DNA of 64,000 bases from the NCBI GenBank assembly GCA_002155105.1, contig MUZD01000001.1, forward strand, positions 62,001-126,000, in the 5' to 3' direction. Position numbers and translations under genes: made by a program. A model generated the notes under the pieces. It ran no database searches and was not told where the DNA came from. It worked only from the letters and a program-made list of their open reading frames with translations. Source of the stretch: Sedimentibacter sp. SX930 (GTDB taxonomy: Bacteria; Bacillota; Bacilli; Lactobacillales; Aerococcaceae). Below, piece after piece: positions 33,385 to 41,803 of the stretch; positions within the stretch are counted from its first letter, which is position 1; each line of letters starts with the position of its first letter.

Positions 33385-34854
33385 ATGTCAAAAAATACTT
33401 CAACGCTTCAAGAAGAGACGAAATACAATCGCGCTAAACTTTGGCAGATCGTGTTATTCACTTTGAATAACTCATCAACAAATATTTATTTGTTCGCTTT
33501 TGGTTTTGTCGTCTACTATGCCACAGGTCTTGTAGGCTTAACCGCGCTATTCGTCAGTCAAATTATGGGGTACATCCGTATTTTTGATGGCGTCATTGAT
33601 CCGGCTATCGGAGTTTTGATTGATAAAACGGATACTAAATTCGGTAAGTATCGTCCCATTATGGTTTTAGGCAATATTATCACTGTTATTTCATTCCTGA
33701 TATTATTCAATATTCATGGAATGGGTGAAGGAATGAAAATTCCGATTTTCCTGCTTGCGTTAGTCGTGCACAAAATCGGTTATTCCTTGCAAGCGACGGT
33801 TACAAAAGCCGGTCAAGCTGCTTTGACAAATGATCCAAAACAACGGCCTATCTTCAATATTGTTGATGGTTGGGTAACGACTTTATTGTTCACGGGTGGT
33901 CAAATTGTGGTTGCAAACTTCTTAGCGCCAAAATACGGCGGTTTCACACCGGAGTTTTTCAAAGTATTTATCCCAGGAGTCATGATTATCTCAGCTATCC
34001 TAGGAATTTTGGCAGTTATCGGTATTGCCCAGAAAGACAACAAACAATTCTTCGGAATTGGCGAAAAAACGACCAAAACGTCGTTCAAAGATTACTGGGC
34101 AATCATCAAAGGCAACAGACCTCTGCAAATGTTGACCATGGCAGCAGCTTTTGTGAAGTTCAATGCGCAAATGTTCGGCGATCAAGTTGTGTTGATGATC
34201 TTGTTCGGTATCATCTTCGGTAACTTTGGCTTATCAGGAACAATCTCGTTAGTGCTGATTTTGCCTAACCTTTTGTTTACAACCTTTGCGGCAACCATTG
34301 CTCAAAAAAGAGGGTTGCGTTACTCTTATGTCCGTTACTTGCAGGGTGCCGTTGTTTCATTGGTCCTATTAGGCGGCTTGCTTTTCTTTGCGAATCCAGG
34401 TGACCTGAGCTTCTCTAACCTATCGTTATGGACAGTTGCCTTCACAATCGTTTTTGCTTGTGCGAAAGGATTCGCATCCACTCCGTCAGGCTTGGCTTTG
34501 ACAATGGCAGCGGATGTTTCCGACTACGAAACAAGTGTTTCCGGACGTTATGTTTCCGGAATGTTGAGCACCATGTTCTCCTTGACCGACTCAGTCGCGT
34601 CATCCTTTGCACCGATGTCGATTGGTTGGATCTTGGCCGCTGTAGGATTTGCGCAAGCTTATCCAACGGCTGACACGCCACTTTCGCCACAATTGCGCAT
34701 GGCTGGTATTGTAATGATTTCAGTTTTGCCATTGGTCGGTACACTCATTGCATTGACGTTCATGAAATTCTACCCATTGGATAAGGAAACAATGGAAAAT
34801 ATTCAAATTAAAATTGCAGCGATGAAACAAGACGATTCAAGCGAGGCTGAATAA
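33385..34854 (+). CDS. GPH-family sugar:cation symporter (copy 2)
   Basis: 489 residues, about 94% identical to the protein at 29034-30554. Differences concentrate in the first 15 residues and the acidic C-terminal tail, with conservative substitutions elsewhere. All GPH landmarks are intact (GYIRIFDGVIDP, KFGKYRP, STPSGLALTMAADVSDYE), so both copies look functional. The ATG at 33385 has GGAGGGG eight bases upstream; an earlier in-frame start is rejected. The gene has its own promoter, copied from the first locus but without the cre-like site. The substrate is unknown. Confidence 0.85.
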   Translation: MSKNTSTLQEETKYNRAKLWQIVLFTLNNSSTNIYLFAFGFVVYYATGLVGLTALFVSQIMGYIRIFDGVIDPAIGVLIDKTDTKFGKYRPIMVLGNIITVISFLILFNIHGMGEGMKIPIFLLALVVHKIGYSLQATVTKAGQAALTNDPKQRPIFNIVDGWVTTLLFTGGQIVVANFLAPKYGGFTPEFFKVFIPGVMIISAILGILAVIGIAQKDNKQFFGIGEKTTKTSFKDYWAIIKGNRPLQMLTMAAAFVKFNAQMFGDQVVLMILFGIIFGNFGLSGTISLVLILPNLLFTTFAATIAQKRGLRYSYVRYLQGAVVSLVLLGGLLFFANPGDLSFSNLSLWTVAFTIVFACAKGFASTPSGLALTMAADVSDYETSVSGRYVSGMLSTMFSLTDSVASSFAPMSIGWILAAVGFAQAYPTADTPLSPQLRMAGIVMISVLPLVGTLIALTFMKFYPLDKETMENIQIKIAAMKQDDSSEAE

Positions 34855-34930
34855 ATGCCTCCGGCAATCCCTACAAGGGACGACTCAGCCAACGAGCTTT
34901 TCATTTCAGAGCAAGAGGAACATTAAATGT

Positions 34931-34988
34931 ACTAAGATCAGTAGCGCTGACCATTCCCTTGGTTTGTACTACTGATTTTAGTATTTTT
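34931..34988 (+). terminator. Terminator with long loop after third GPH gene
   Basis: A 14-bp stem with one G-U pair (34931-34944 with 34969-34982), a 24-base loop and a T run. Confidence 0.7.
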
Positions 34989-35001
34989 GTTTGTTTAAAA
35001 A

Positions 35002-35034
35002 AGTTCCCGGCGAAATCATGCTTCGCCGGGAACT
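35002..35034. repeat. Single hairpin related to array B
   Basis: A 13-bp perfect inverted repeat (35002-35014 with 35022-35034) with a 7-base loop. The stem contains CCCGGCGA/TCGCCGGG as in array B at 13.5 kb. There is no T tract, so it is not a standard terminator. It lies between convergent genes. Confidence 0.75.
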
Positions 35035-35075
35035 GCTGTCGGAAGGAATAGATACTTAGTCTATTGCCGCTTCTC

Positions 35076-35408
35076 TCAATTTTTCAACTTCATATTTTCA
35101 TAGTTCATGTTCGGGTTCAGCAGGCCGCGGTTGCTTTTCAGGACGAAAGAGAAGCTACTGTCATTGAAATCGATGATGTTGTCCTCATCCAGTTGCTGCA
35201 GACTGTCCTTTGTGGCTTTGACGGCGCCAAAGTTGGTGTCCAAAACAGTGTCGTAGTTCGGGTTTCCCTCATCATACGCTCGGATTGTGAACATGCTGCT
35301 GTCCGGTCCGCCGCAGCCGTAGATGGTGCTCATGTACAAAGAGAGTTCTTCGGTCATCCCCAATTTTTCCAGTCGTTGCGTGGCATTTTCAGTAAATGTC
35401 AATTTCAT
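35076..35408 (-). CDS. HesB-like iron-sulfur biogenesis family protein
   Basis: 110 residues with similarity to the HesB/YneR-type Fe-S biogenesis family: N-terminal MKLTFTENATQRLEKL, then a segment with GCGGPDSSMF and a C-terminal strand FVLKSNRGLLNPN. Unlike true IscA/ErpA carriers, only one cysteine (in YGCGG) is visible and the CXC motif at the C terminus is absent. A cluster-carrier role is therefore doubtful. AGGGGTG precedes the ATG. The gene is monocistronic on the minus strand. Confidence 0.75.
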   Translation of the reverse strand: MKLTFTENATQRLEKLGMTEELSLYMSTIYGCGGPDSSMFTIRAYDEGNPNYDTVLDTNFGAVKATKDSLQQLDEDNIIDFNDSSFSFVLKSNRGLLNPNMNYENMKLKN

Positions 35409-35484
35409 TTCTAATCACCCCTTGTGCTAATTATAAAGCATGCCCTCGCGAAACAAATCGAATATGCTCAATCTGATAAAATGT

Positions 35485-35513
35485 TTGACAAGGTTAAAAA
35501 CGGATGGTATATT
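35485..35513 (+). promoter_or_regulatory. Promoter of Met T-box / metY
   Basis: TTGACA (35485-35490), exactly 17 bases, TATATT (35508-35513). Confidence 0.8.
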
Positions 35514-35529
35514 TAATTAAATTCTAATA

Positions 35530-35812
35530 GAAGAGCGATGAAGAGAAGAGTACCTTTCAATCGTCATTCCAGAGAGCCCCGGCAGGTGAAAAGGGGTATG
35601 ATGAAAAAAAGCGAAGATGGTCTCGGAGCAAAGCAATGCGGATAGTGTTGCTTCGATTTGTGCACGATAGCGCACAGAAGTATAACAAGCTGCAGCTTGC
35701 GTACTTTTTAAGGTAAGGATCGCGAGGTCCCTACGAACATGGGTGGTAACACGAAGAGCTTTCGTCCCTGTATTTCAATCAATTGGAATATAGGGACGAG
35801 GGCTTTTTTCTT
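35530..35812 (+). ncRNA. T-box leader, methionine specific
   Basis: A tRNA-sensing leader. It shows the stem I purine-rich segment (AGAGAGC...GGTGAAAA), a specifier loop with GAAGATGG placing ATG (Met) at 35617-35619, and the T-box core GGGTGGTAACACG (35741-35753). A 14-bp terminator follows (35763-35776 with 35785-35798, then a T run). Uncharged tRNA-Met should pair with the core and prevent termination, so metY rises when methionine is scarce. Confidence 0.9.
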
Positions 35813-35920
35813 TTTGCAAAATCAGAGAAATGAACAGAAGCAACCTCGGCTAATCGACAATGACACCAAGAGCAACCGCTATGCAAGAATAGATCGAAAA
35901 TCAGAAGGGGAAGATGACAA

Positions 35921-37201
35921 ATGACAGAGAAAAATTACAGTTTTGAAACGTTGCAAGTACATGCAGGCCAAGTGCCGGACCCCGTTACCGGAGCCCGTGC
36001 GGTGCCGATCTACCAAACTACCGCCTTCGTCTTCGATAGCGCGGAACAGGCTGCCGGCCGTTTTGCTTTGACGGATGCCGGAAATGTCTACACTCGTTTG
36101 ACGAACCCGACAACAGCAGTCGTGGATGCGCGGGTTGCGGCGCTTGAGGGCGGCACATCCGCAGTTACAGTCGCTTCAGGCTCGGCTGCTATCACGTACG
36201 CTATCCTGAACGTTGCGCATGCGGGCGATGAAATCATCGCGGCCAGCACGCTCTACGGCGGCACCTACAATCTATTCAGTGCGACCTTGCCTAATTTGGG
36301 CATCAAAACAACTTTTGTGGATCCTGAAGATGGGGCTAACTTCGAAGCTGCCATCACGGAAAAGACGAAAGCCATCTTCATCGAATCGATCGGAAACCCG
36401 AGCACCAACCTGATCGATATCGAAAAAGTCGCTGAAATCGCGCATAACCACGGCATCATTTTGATTGTGGACAATACATTCGGTACACCTTACCTGATCC
36501 GTCCGTTCGAATTCGGCGCCGATGTTGTGGTCCACTCCGCTACAAAATTCCTGGGCGGACATGGCACAACAATGGGCGGAGTCGTCGTCGAATCCGGTAA
36601 ATTTGATTTCGCAGCCAGCGGAAGGTATCCTGGCTTCACGACGCCGGATGCGCATTACAACGGGTTGGTCTATACCGATCTGGGACCTGGCGCATTCACG
36701 ACCAAAATCCGCGTGCAACTGCTGCGCGATACGGGAGCCTGCATCGGACCGATCGATTCGTTCCTGTTGCTGCAAGGGATCGAAACTTTGTCATTGCGCG
36801 TTGAACGCCATGTCGAAAATACCCGCAAAGTCGTTGCATATTTGGCGAACCACCCGAAAGTGTCCTGGGTGAATTATCCGGAACTGCCGGATAGCAAGTA
36901 CAAGGCGCTTGCCGACAAATACTTCCCTAAAGGCACCGGATCGATCTTCACTTTCGGCATCGAGGGCGGCAAACAAGCCGGCATCGAGTGGATCGACAAG
37001 TTGGAGTTATTCTCGCTGCTTGCGAACGTTGCCGATGCAAAATCCTTGGTCATCCATCCGGCCAGCACGACCCACGCGCAACTGAGCGACGAAGACCTCA
37101 TTGCTGCAGGCGTTTCCGGGGACATGATCCGTCTGTCCATCGGAATCGAAAATGCCGATGACATCATCGCCGACCTGGATCAAGCTTTCGGACAAATCTA
37201 A
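35921..37201 (+). CDS. metY: O-acetylhomoserine sulfhydrylase (O-acetylhomoserine aminocarboxypropyltransferase)
   Basis: A PLP enzyme of 426 residues in the Cys/Met metabolism family, making homocysteine from O-acetylhomoserine and sulfide. N-terminal [22 protein letters not shown] and the long form (over 420 residues with the FVDPED insertion) are typical of MetY rather than cystathionine gamma-synthase. The PLP lysine is in [12 protein letters not shown] (about residue 208). AGAAGGGGAAG precedes the ATG. The gene lies behind a Met T-box leader and ahead of its own terminator, so it is a one-gene methionine-regulated unit. Confidence 0.93.
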   Translation: MTEKNYSFETLQVHAGQVPDPVTGARAVPIYQTTAFVFDSAEQAAGRFALTDAGNVYTRLTNPTTAVVDARVAALEGGTSAVTVASGSAAITYAILNVAHAGDEIIAASTLYGGTYNLFSATLPNLGIKTTFVDPEDGANFEAAITEKTKAIFIESIGNPSTNLIDIEKVAEIAHNHGIILIVDNTFGTPYLIRPFEFGADVVVHSATKFLGGHGTTMGGVVVESGKFDFAASGRYPGFTTPDAHYNGLVYTDLGPGAFTTKIRVQLLRDTGACIGPIDSFLLLQGIETLSLRVERHVENTRKVVAYLANHPKVSWVNYPELPDSKYKALADKYFPKGTGSIFTFGIEGGKQAGIEWIDKLELFSLLANVADAKSLVIHPASTTHAQLSDEDLIAAGVSGDMIRLSIGIENADDIIADLDQAFGQI

Positions 37202-37212
37202 ACTAAGCGTAA

Positions 37213-37256
37213 TTCGCTCCGTCAGAACCCAAATTCTGACAGAGCGGATTTTTTTC
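37213..37256 (+). terminator. Terminator of metY
   Basis: A stem of 12-13 pairs with one mismatch (37215-37227 with 37234-37246) is followed by a T run. Confidence 0.8.
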
Positions 37257-37266
37257 GGTTCATTAT

Positions 37267-37295
37267 TTGCTGACCAAATGTTGGAATGCTATACT
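37267..37295 (+). promoter_or_regulatory. Promoter of leader peptide / MFS exporter
   Basis: TTGCTG (37267-37272), 17 bases, TATACT (37290-37295). It implies a leader of about 230 bases before the MFS start codon. Confidence 0.65.
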
Positions 37296-37331
37296 ATTCC
37301 TAGTTATGATTACTAATGGAGGAGAGCGGTC

Positions 37332-37463
37332 ATGAGCGCGAAATTGAGATTTTTTTTGACCTTGATGCATGGTATTTTTTCCGATGCGGCAGTTCAAGGG
37401 GCGGAGTCTGCCCAAAAATCAAAAAAAATCAAACAACAATACGCTTCTTGCTGCTTATCCTGA
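37332..37463 (+). CDS. Candidate 43-residue leader peptide upstream of MFS exporter
   Basis: A short open frame with a strong GGAGGAG ribosome binding site nine bases before its ATG. The product begins MSAKLRFFLTLMHGIFSD and ends in YASCCLS. The stop codon lies 17 bases before an intrinsic terminator, and the MFS gene follows. This arrangement is that of ribosome-mediated attenuators controlling antibiotic-resistance genes: a drug that stalls the ribosome in the leader would prevent the terminator from forming. I recognise no homologue with certainty. The peptide may act only through its translation. Confidence 0.6.
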   Translation: MSAKLRFFLTLMHGIFSDAAVQGAESAQKSKKIKQQYASCCLS

Positions 37464-37480
37464 ACAAAGCGATAAGTCCG

Positions 37481-37510
37481 GCTATGGGGCCTCCCATAGC
37501 TATTTTTTTT
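37481..37510 (+). terminator. Attenuator terminator between leader peptide and MFS gene
   Basis: An 8-bp perfect stem GCTATGGG/CCCATAGC (37481-37488 with 37493-37500) with a 4-base loop, then TA and eight T. It ends 23 bases before the MFS start codon, so full-length transcription needs readthrough. Confidence 0.8.
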
Positions 37511-37533
37511 GCAAGAAAAGAAGGGACTATCAA

Positions 37534-38751
37534 ATGGAAAATCACCCATCATTACATAAAAATATCTCGCTAGCTAAAAAATATGCCTTCATCCAATACT
37601 TTGGCATCACCTCGTTATGGCTCCTTTATCTGAGTTCATTCAAAGGGATGACCTTGGTGCAGATTGGCTTTCTGGAGTCTATCTTCCATATCACGAGTTT
37701 TGTCTTTGAAGTGCCCTCAGGTGCTTTGGCGGACCGTTTTGGCTACAAAAAAATCCTGTTGTTCGGGAAAGTGATGGCCATCATCAGCTCGATTGGGATG
37801 ATTTATGGTCAGAGTTTCTCTCATTTTGCGGTTGCGTTCGCGTTCTCAGCGCTTTCCTACAATTTCAACTCGGGGACCTACGAAGCGTTGATCTTCGAAA
37901 GCATGAAAGGATTGGACGAGGAAAGCGGCTATCTGGACAAGCTGGCCCACATCAATTTCCTGATCGAGATCAGTGCCCAAAGCGGCGTGATCCTTGCCGG
38001 GATTTTGGCTGACACTTATTTTCAAGCCGTGTATATGGTAAATATTGTGCTCTGCTTGCTGAATATGTTGCTGATATACCGCATGGTAGAACCAATCAAG
38101 CGACTGGCTCCACAATCGGATGAAACAGTCGGATTATCCAAAAAAGTGGGGCAGTCCTACACCCGGATTCTGGAGAATGCTTGGCAGTTGCTGAAACGGC
38201 ATAAAGAGCTTCGGGGCTGGATACTGTTTTTTGCTTTGCTGGACAGCTTTGCAGCGACTTACTATTTCTATTTCCAGAACTACCTGTCGGTGCTGGGATA
38301 TAACGGTAAAGCTACGAGCTTCTATCTGTTTGCGGCTGCTCTGTTCGGCATCTTTGGAGCAAAATTTTCTCCATCCATCGAGCAGAAACTACGCAAAAAC
38401 CGAATCCCTTATGTCTTCCCCGTAGTTGTATTATTGTCATTGCTGCTCTCGGCTTTGGGTAATCAGCTGCTGATTTTTGTTGGATTTGTACTTTCAATCA
38501 TTTTTTCCGCGGTGTCGCCGACAATCGCGAGCGCCTACATCAATCAGTTGATCCCTTCCGAAGAACGGGCGACGCTTTTGAGTGCGAACAGCATGGCCTA
38601 TAGCCTCTGCATGATAATCCTTTTTCCGGTGATCGGAGGCGTCATTGATCTATTGGATTTCCGGATCGCCTATTTGACGATGGGACTATCGATTATGGTT
38701 GTAGGTGGAACTTTCGCAGTAGTCGTTAAAAAACAATTTTACCGAAAATAA
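37534..38751 (+). CDS. MFS transporter (putative drug exporter) controlled by attenuation
   Basis: 405 residues with about twelve membrane helices. The loop 2-3 motif A appears as GALADRFGYKK (about residues 62-72), preceded by FEVPSG as in many drug:H+ antiporters. The ATG at 37534 has GAAGGGA as ribosome binding site, and longer upstream extensions run through the terminator and are rejected. The gene lies behind a leader peptide and terminator, which supports antibiotic-inducible expression (inference). The true substrate is not readable from sequence. Confidence 0.82.
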   Translation: MENHPSLHKNISLAKKYAFIQYFGITSLWLLYLSSFKGMTLVQIGFLESIFHITSFVFEVPSGALADRFGYKKILLFGKVMAIISSIGMIYGQSFSHFAVAFAFSALSYNFNSGTYEALIFESMKGLDEESGYLDKLAHINFLIEISAQSGVILAGILADTYFQAVYMVNIVLCLLNMLLIYRMVEPIKRLAPQSDETVGLSKKVGQSYTRILENAWQLLKRHKELRGWILFFALLDSFAATYYFYFQNYLSVLGYNGKATSFYLFAAALFGIFGAKFSPSIEQKLRKNRIPYVFPVVVLLSLLLSALGNQLLIFVGFVLSIIFSAVSPTIASAYINQLIPSEERATLLSANSMAYSLCMIILFPVIGGVIDLLDFRIAYLTMGLSIMVVGGTFAVVVKKQFYRK

Positions 38752-38776
38752 AGGGATTGAAAAATTGAAGAAGGAG

Positions 38777-38800
38777 GCTGTCTCTCGAGACAGCTTTTTT
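38777..38800 (+). terminator. Terminator of MFS gene
   Basis: An 8-bp stem GCTGTCTC/GAGACAGC with a 2-base loop, followed by six T. Confidence 0.8.
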
Positions 38801-38816
38801 GCATAGTAATGAGGCT

Positions 38817-38960
38817 GTGGTTGTCCGATTCATCGGTAATATCGGACAACCAGCACCGACGCCGAACAGTGGTTGTCCGATTCATCGGTAATATCGGACA
38901 ACGAGTGCCCAAGCCAAACATCGGTTGTCCGATTCAACAGTAATATCGGACATCTTCGGA
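38817..38960. repeat. Tandem hairpin array D (three units, 52-base period)
   Basis: Hairpins with stem GTTGTCCGAT/ATCGGACAAC begin at 38821, 38873 and 38925 (TTGTCCG phase), 52 bases apart. Units 1 and 2 have identical loops and unit 3 is degenerate at its 3' end. The stem is the same as in array C. Linkers differ in detail. It sits between convergent genes. Confidence 0.88.
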
Positions 38961-38982
38961 TATCTTCGGACTTCCGTCTTCA

Positions 38983-39501
38983 TCAAAGATACTCCTCCAA
39001 TACCGACCAAGCCTCCAGCTTTTCGGGCAGCGTTTTGACATGTTTGCCGCGCATGGGGCTGGTCGAAGGGAGCGGCAGGTAGACCAAGCCGGATTCCTCA
39101 TCCAGACCGAAGTGCTTTTTGTAGCTGCGGTAAGCTTTTCCGCCGTTGAAGGCGATAGCTTTTATCTGGGGATGTTCGCGTAAAAGGGTCTTCAAGTCGT
39201 TTGGATATTCTTCTTTGATGGCCGAATCGAGGCTGCCTTCCCGGTAACAGGAGTGAATGACATCCCAGAGGGCGACGTGATGCTTTTTCAGCAGCGATAG
39301 GCGGTCTTCGTAGGTCACCGGATCCTCTTTCTCTAGAAGAGCAAAAATGATTTCCCAGAAATGGTTCCTCGGGTTCCCGTAGTAGTGCTGTGCTTCCAGC
39401 GACTTCGCGCCGGGCATCGATCCCAGAATCAGAACCTTGGCATGCGGATCGATGACGGGTGCCATCGAGTAAAGTTTGTCGGATTGTTTCAGTCGGAACA
39501 C
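38983..39501 (-). CDS. DNA-deoxyinosine glycosylase (hypoxanthine-DNA glycosylase, UDG superfamily)
   Basis: 172 residues. VLILGSMPGAKSLEAQHYYGNPRNHFW (read in two parts, about residues 24-50) is the signature of the family-6 UDG-fold enzymes that excise hypoxanthine from DNA. LPSTSPMRG (about 147) is the C-terminal active-site loop, with Met where relatives often have Ala. The gene acts in repair of deaminated adenine. The start is a GTG at 39501 with GGAAAGGA almost adjacent. An ATG eleven codons in is an alternative without a visible ribosome binding site. Confidence 0.85.
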   Translation of the reverse strand: MFRLKQSDKLYSMAPVIDPHAKVLILGSMPGAKSLEAQHYYGNPRNHFWEIIFALLEKEDPVTYEDRLSLLKKHHVALWDVIHSCYREGSLDSAIKEEYPNDLKTLLREHPQIKAIAFNGGKAYRSYKKHFGLDEESGLVYLPLPSTSPMRGKHVKTLPEKLEAWSVLEEYL

Positions 39502-39590
39502 ATCCTTTCCAAGTTATTGTGTATCCATTCTACCAAAACCGCACCGGAGCGGGAAACATTCGAGCTTGCCAATTTTTTTAAATAAAACAG

Positions 39591-39619
39591 TTGACGGAAG
39601 GTCAGCGATGCGTTAAAAT
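39591..39619 (+). promoter_or_regulatory. Promoter of trp operon
   Basis: TTGACG (39591-39596), 17 bases, TAAAAT (39614-39619). Confidence 0.75.
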
Positions 39620-39629
39620 AATCCCAACA

Positions 39630-39929
39630 TTAAGAAATCGTTAGAAAAATCATTTCCATCTAATAAAACCGATAATCAAGAGAAGTACGCATCATACCTT
39701 GTTTCCAGAGAGTCGCCGCCAGTGAGAGTGCGATAGCGAAGGGGATGCCGAATGGACTTGAGAGGGTTGCCTTGAAAAGAGTAGGGGCAAACGGGGAACC
39801 TGGTCCGTTAACAGACAGGCACATATGTTGGTATGTGAACGAGTGGGCGATTATTATCGTCAATTTGGGTGGTATCGCAGGAGAATACAAGCTCTTGTCC
39901 CTTTAAAGGGGGGACAAGGGCTTTTTTTG
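39630..39929 (+). ncRNA. T-box leader, tryptophan specific
   Basis: It shows stem I with AGAGAGTCG and GTGAGAG, a specifier loop GAATGGAC placing TGG (Trp) at 39753-39755, and the T-box core TTGGGTGGTATCGCAG (39865-39880). The terminator (39891-39901 with 39911-39921, one G-U pair) is followed by a T run. Uncharged tRNA-Trp should promote readthrough into trpD. Confidence 0.9.
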
Positions 39930-39956
39930 TACACAAAAAATGATGAGGTGAATGAA

Positions 39957-41024
39957 ATGCTAGAGATAAAAGAGACGAAACAGACCGAAGAAATTCTCCC
40001 GCAAGACAGCATGAAAGCCGCTATCGATAAACTAGTGAAAAAAGAAGAGCTTTCTCCGCAATTGACGAAGACCATCATGCACCAAATCATGAGCGGTCAA
40101 GCCAGTCCGGTCCAGATTGCATCTTACCTGACTGCTATGCGGATGAAAGGCGAGACGGCCGGAGAAATCAGTGCTTCCGCTGAAGTGATGCGGGATTTTT
40201 CCAATAAAGTACGAACCAAGAAGACGGCATTGGACATCGTCGGAACCGGCGGCGATCAATCCTTCACTTTCAATATCTCAACCGTCTCATCCTTTGTCAT
40301 CGCGGCCGCAGGGATCCCGGTGGCGAAACACGGCAACCGCAGCTCCTCAAGCAAATGCGGCAGCGCGGATGTGCTGGAAGAATTAGGCGTGAACATCGAA
40401 GCCAGTGCGCAACACAGCGAAGCGATGCTGGAAGAAATCGGGATGTGCTTCATGTACGCCCAAAAATACCATCCATCGATGAAGCATGCGGCACCCGTCA
40501 GGAAAGAAATGGGCGTCCGGACGATCTTCAACGTCCTGGGGCCATTGGCGAACCCGGCCAATGCGAACATGCAATTACTCGGTGTATACGATGTCGCGCT
40601 AGTGGATACGATGGCTGAGGTACTGAACCAATTGCAGATGGAACGGGCTTTGGTATTCGGCGGAAATGACGGTCTGGATGAAATCACTTTGACCACAACA
40701 TCGGAAGTCGCGGAGCTTCGTGACGGCAAAGTCACCCACTTCAAGTTCGATCCGAAAGATTACGGTTTCGAGTACTGCACTAACGAAGATCTGGTGGGCG
40801 GAGAACCGGCTGAGAATGCCGCAATCGCCTTGGCTATCTTGAGCGGCGAAAAGGGACCGAGGCGCGATACCGTACTTTTGAACGCCGGTATGGCCATTTA
40901 TCTGGCCAACGACGATTATACGATCGCTGACGGCATCAAATGTGCTGCCGAACTCATTGACAGCGGAGCGGCACTGGGGAAATTAAAGCAATTTATCACT
41001 GCATCACAGGAGGCGACAAAATGA
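39957..41024 (+). CDS. trpD: Anthranilate phosphoribosyltransferase
   Basis: About 355 residues. It joins anthranilate to PRPP. The PRPP-binding DIVGTGGDQSFTFNIST (about residues 91-107) and KHGNRSSSSKCGSADVLEELG are fully conserved. The ATG at 39957 has GAGGTG six bases upstream. The N terminus carries about 16 residues more than typical TrpD, which often starts at the equivalent of MKAAIDKLV. It is the first structural gene after the Trp T-box. trpE and trpG, which normally precede it, are absent here. Its stop overlaps the trpC start (ATGA). Confidence 0.95.
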   Translation: MLEIKETKQTEEILPQDSMKAAIDKLVKKEELSPQLTKTIMHQIMSGQASPVQIASYLTAMRMKGETAGEISASAEVMRDFSNKVRTKKTALDIVGTGGDQSFTFNISTVSSFVIAAAGIPVAKHGNRSSSSKCGSADVLEELGVNIEASAQHSEAMLEEIGMCFMYAQKYHPSMKHAAPVRKEMGVRTIFNVLGPLANPANANMQLLGVYDVALVDTMAEVLNQLQMERALVFGGNDGLDEITLTTTSEVAELRDGKVTHFKFDPKDYGFEYCTNEDLVGGEPAENAAIALAILSGEKGPRRDTVLLNAGMAIYLANDDYTIADGIKCAAELIDSGAALGKLKQFITASQEATK

Positions 41025-41803
41025 TATTGGACGAGATCATAGCAGCGACAAAAATACGCGTGGAAAAAGCCAAACAGGCAATCCCATTGGAAGAAATGAA
41101 GCAAGCCGCCTTGGCGATGCCGATCAATCAGGATTTCCCATTCGAGCAGGCGCTGACCGGTGAAGGGATCCGTTTCATCTGCGAATGCAAGAAGGCATCC
41201 CCTTCGAAAGGCGTGATTGTGGAGGATTTCCCATACCTCGAAATCGCCAAGGCCTACGAAGAAGCGGGAGCATCCGCAATCTCGGTATTGACAGAGCCCG
41301 ATTTTTTCCAAGGCGAAAACCGCTTCCTGACGGAAATAAAACAGGCAGTATCGCTTCCGGTCATCCGGAAAGATTTCATCATCGATGCCTACCAAATCTA
41401 TGAGGCGAAGGTCATCGGCGCGGATGCCGTACTGTTGATCGCGACCATCCTGAACGAGGAAGAGTTGGATGCTTTCCAACGCTTGGCCCGCGAACTGGGG
41501 CTTTCAGCCCTGGTGGAGGCCCACACCGAAGAAGAACTCCTGAAAGCGTTGCGGACGAATCCGAAGATCGTTGGCGTCAACAACAGAGACTTGAAGACTT
41601 TCAAAGTGGACATCCAGCAGTCCATCAGGCTGCGTGCACTGGTGCCTGATGATATCCTTTTCGTGGCCGAAAGCGGCATTTCGGAAAGACAGCAAGTCAT
41701 CGAATTGGAAGAGGGCAACGTCGATGCCATCCTGATCGGCGAAACGATGATGGTTTCTCCAGACAAAAAAGGCATGCTCGATCGCCTGCGGGGAATCGGC
41801 TGA
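41021..41803 (+). CDS. trpC: Indole-3-glycerol phosphate synthase
   Basis: A (beta/alpha)8 enzyme of 260 residues that closes the indole ring. ICECKKASPSKGVI (about residues 53-66) includes the catalytic lysine. VLTEPDFFQG, VIRKDFIIDAYQIYEA, VGVNNRDLKTF and ESGI are the standard blocks. It overlaps trpD by four bases and trpF by one base (TGATG), consistent with translational coupling. Confidence 0.96.
   Translation: MILDEIIAATKIRVEKAKQAIPLEEMKQAALAMPINQDFPFEQALTGEGIRFICECKKASPSKGVIVEDFPYLEIAKAYEEAGASAISVLTEPDFFQGENRFLTEIKQAVSLPVIRKDFIIDAYQIYEAKVIGADAVLLIATILNEEELDAFQRLARELGLSALVEAHTEEELLKALRTNPKIVGVNNRDLKTFKVDIQQSIRLRALVPDDILFVAESGISERQQVIELEEGNVDAILIGETMMVSPDKKGMLDRLRGIG

Noticed and set aside
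37369-37533. A 55-residue N-terminal extension of the MFS exporter
   Set aside because: It would be translated through the attenuator terminator and has no ribosome binding site. The ATG at 37534 has a good one and starts the membrane protein properly.
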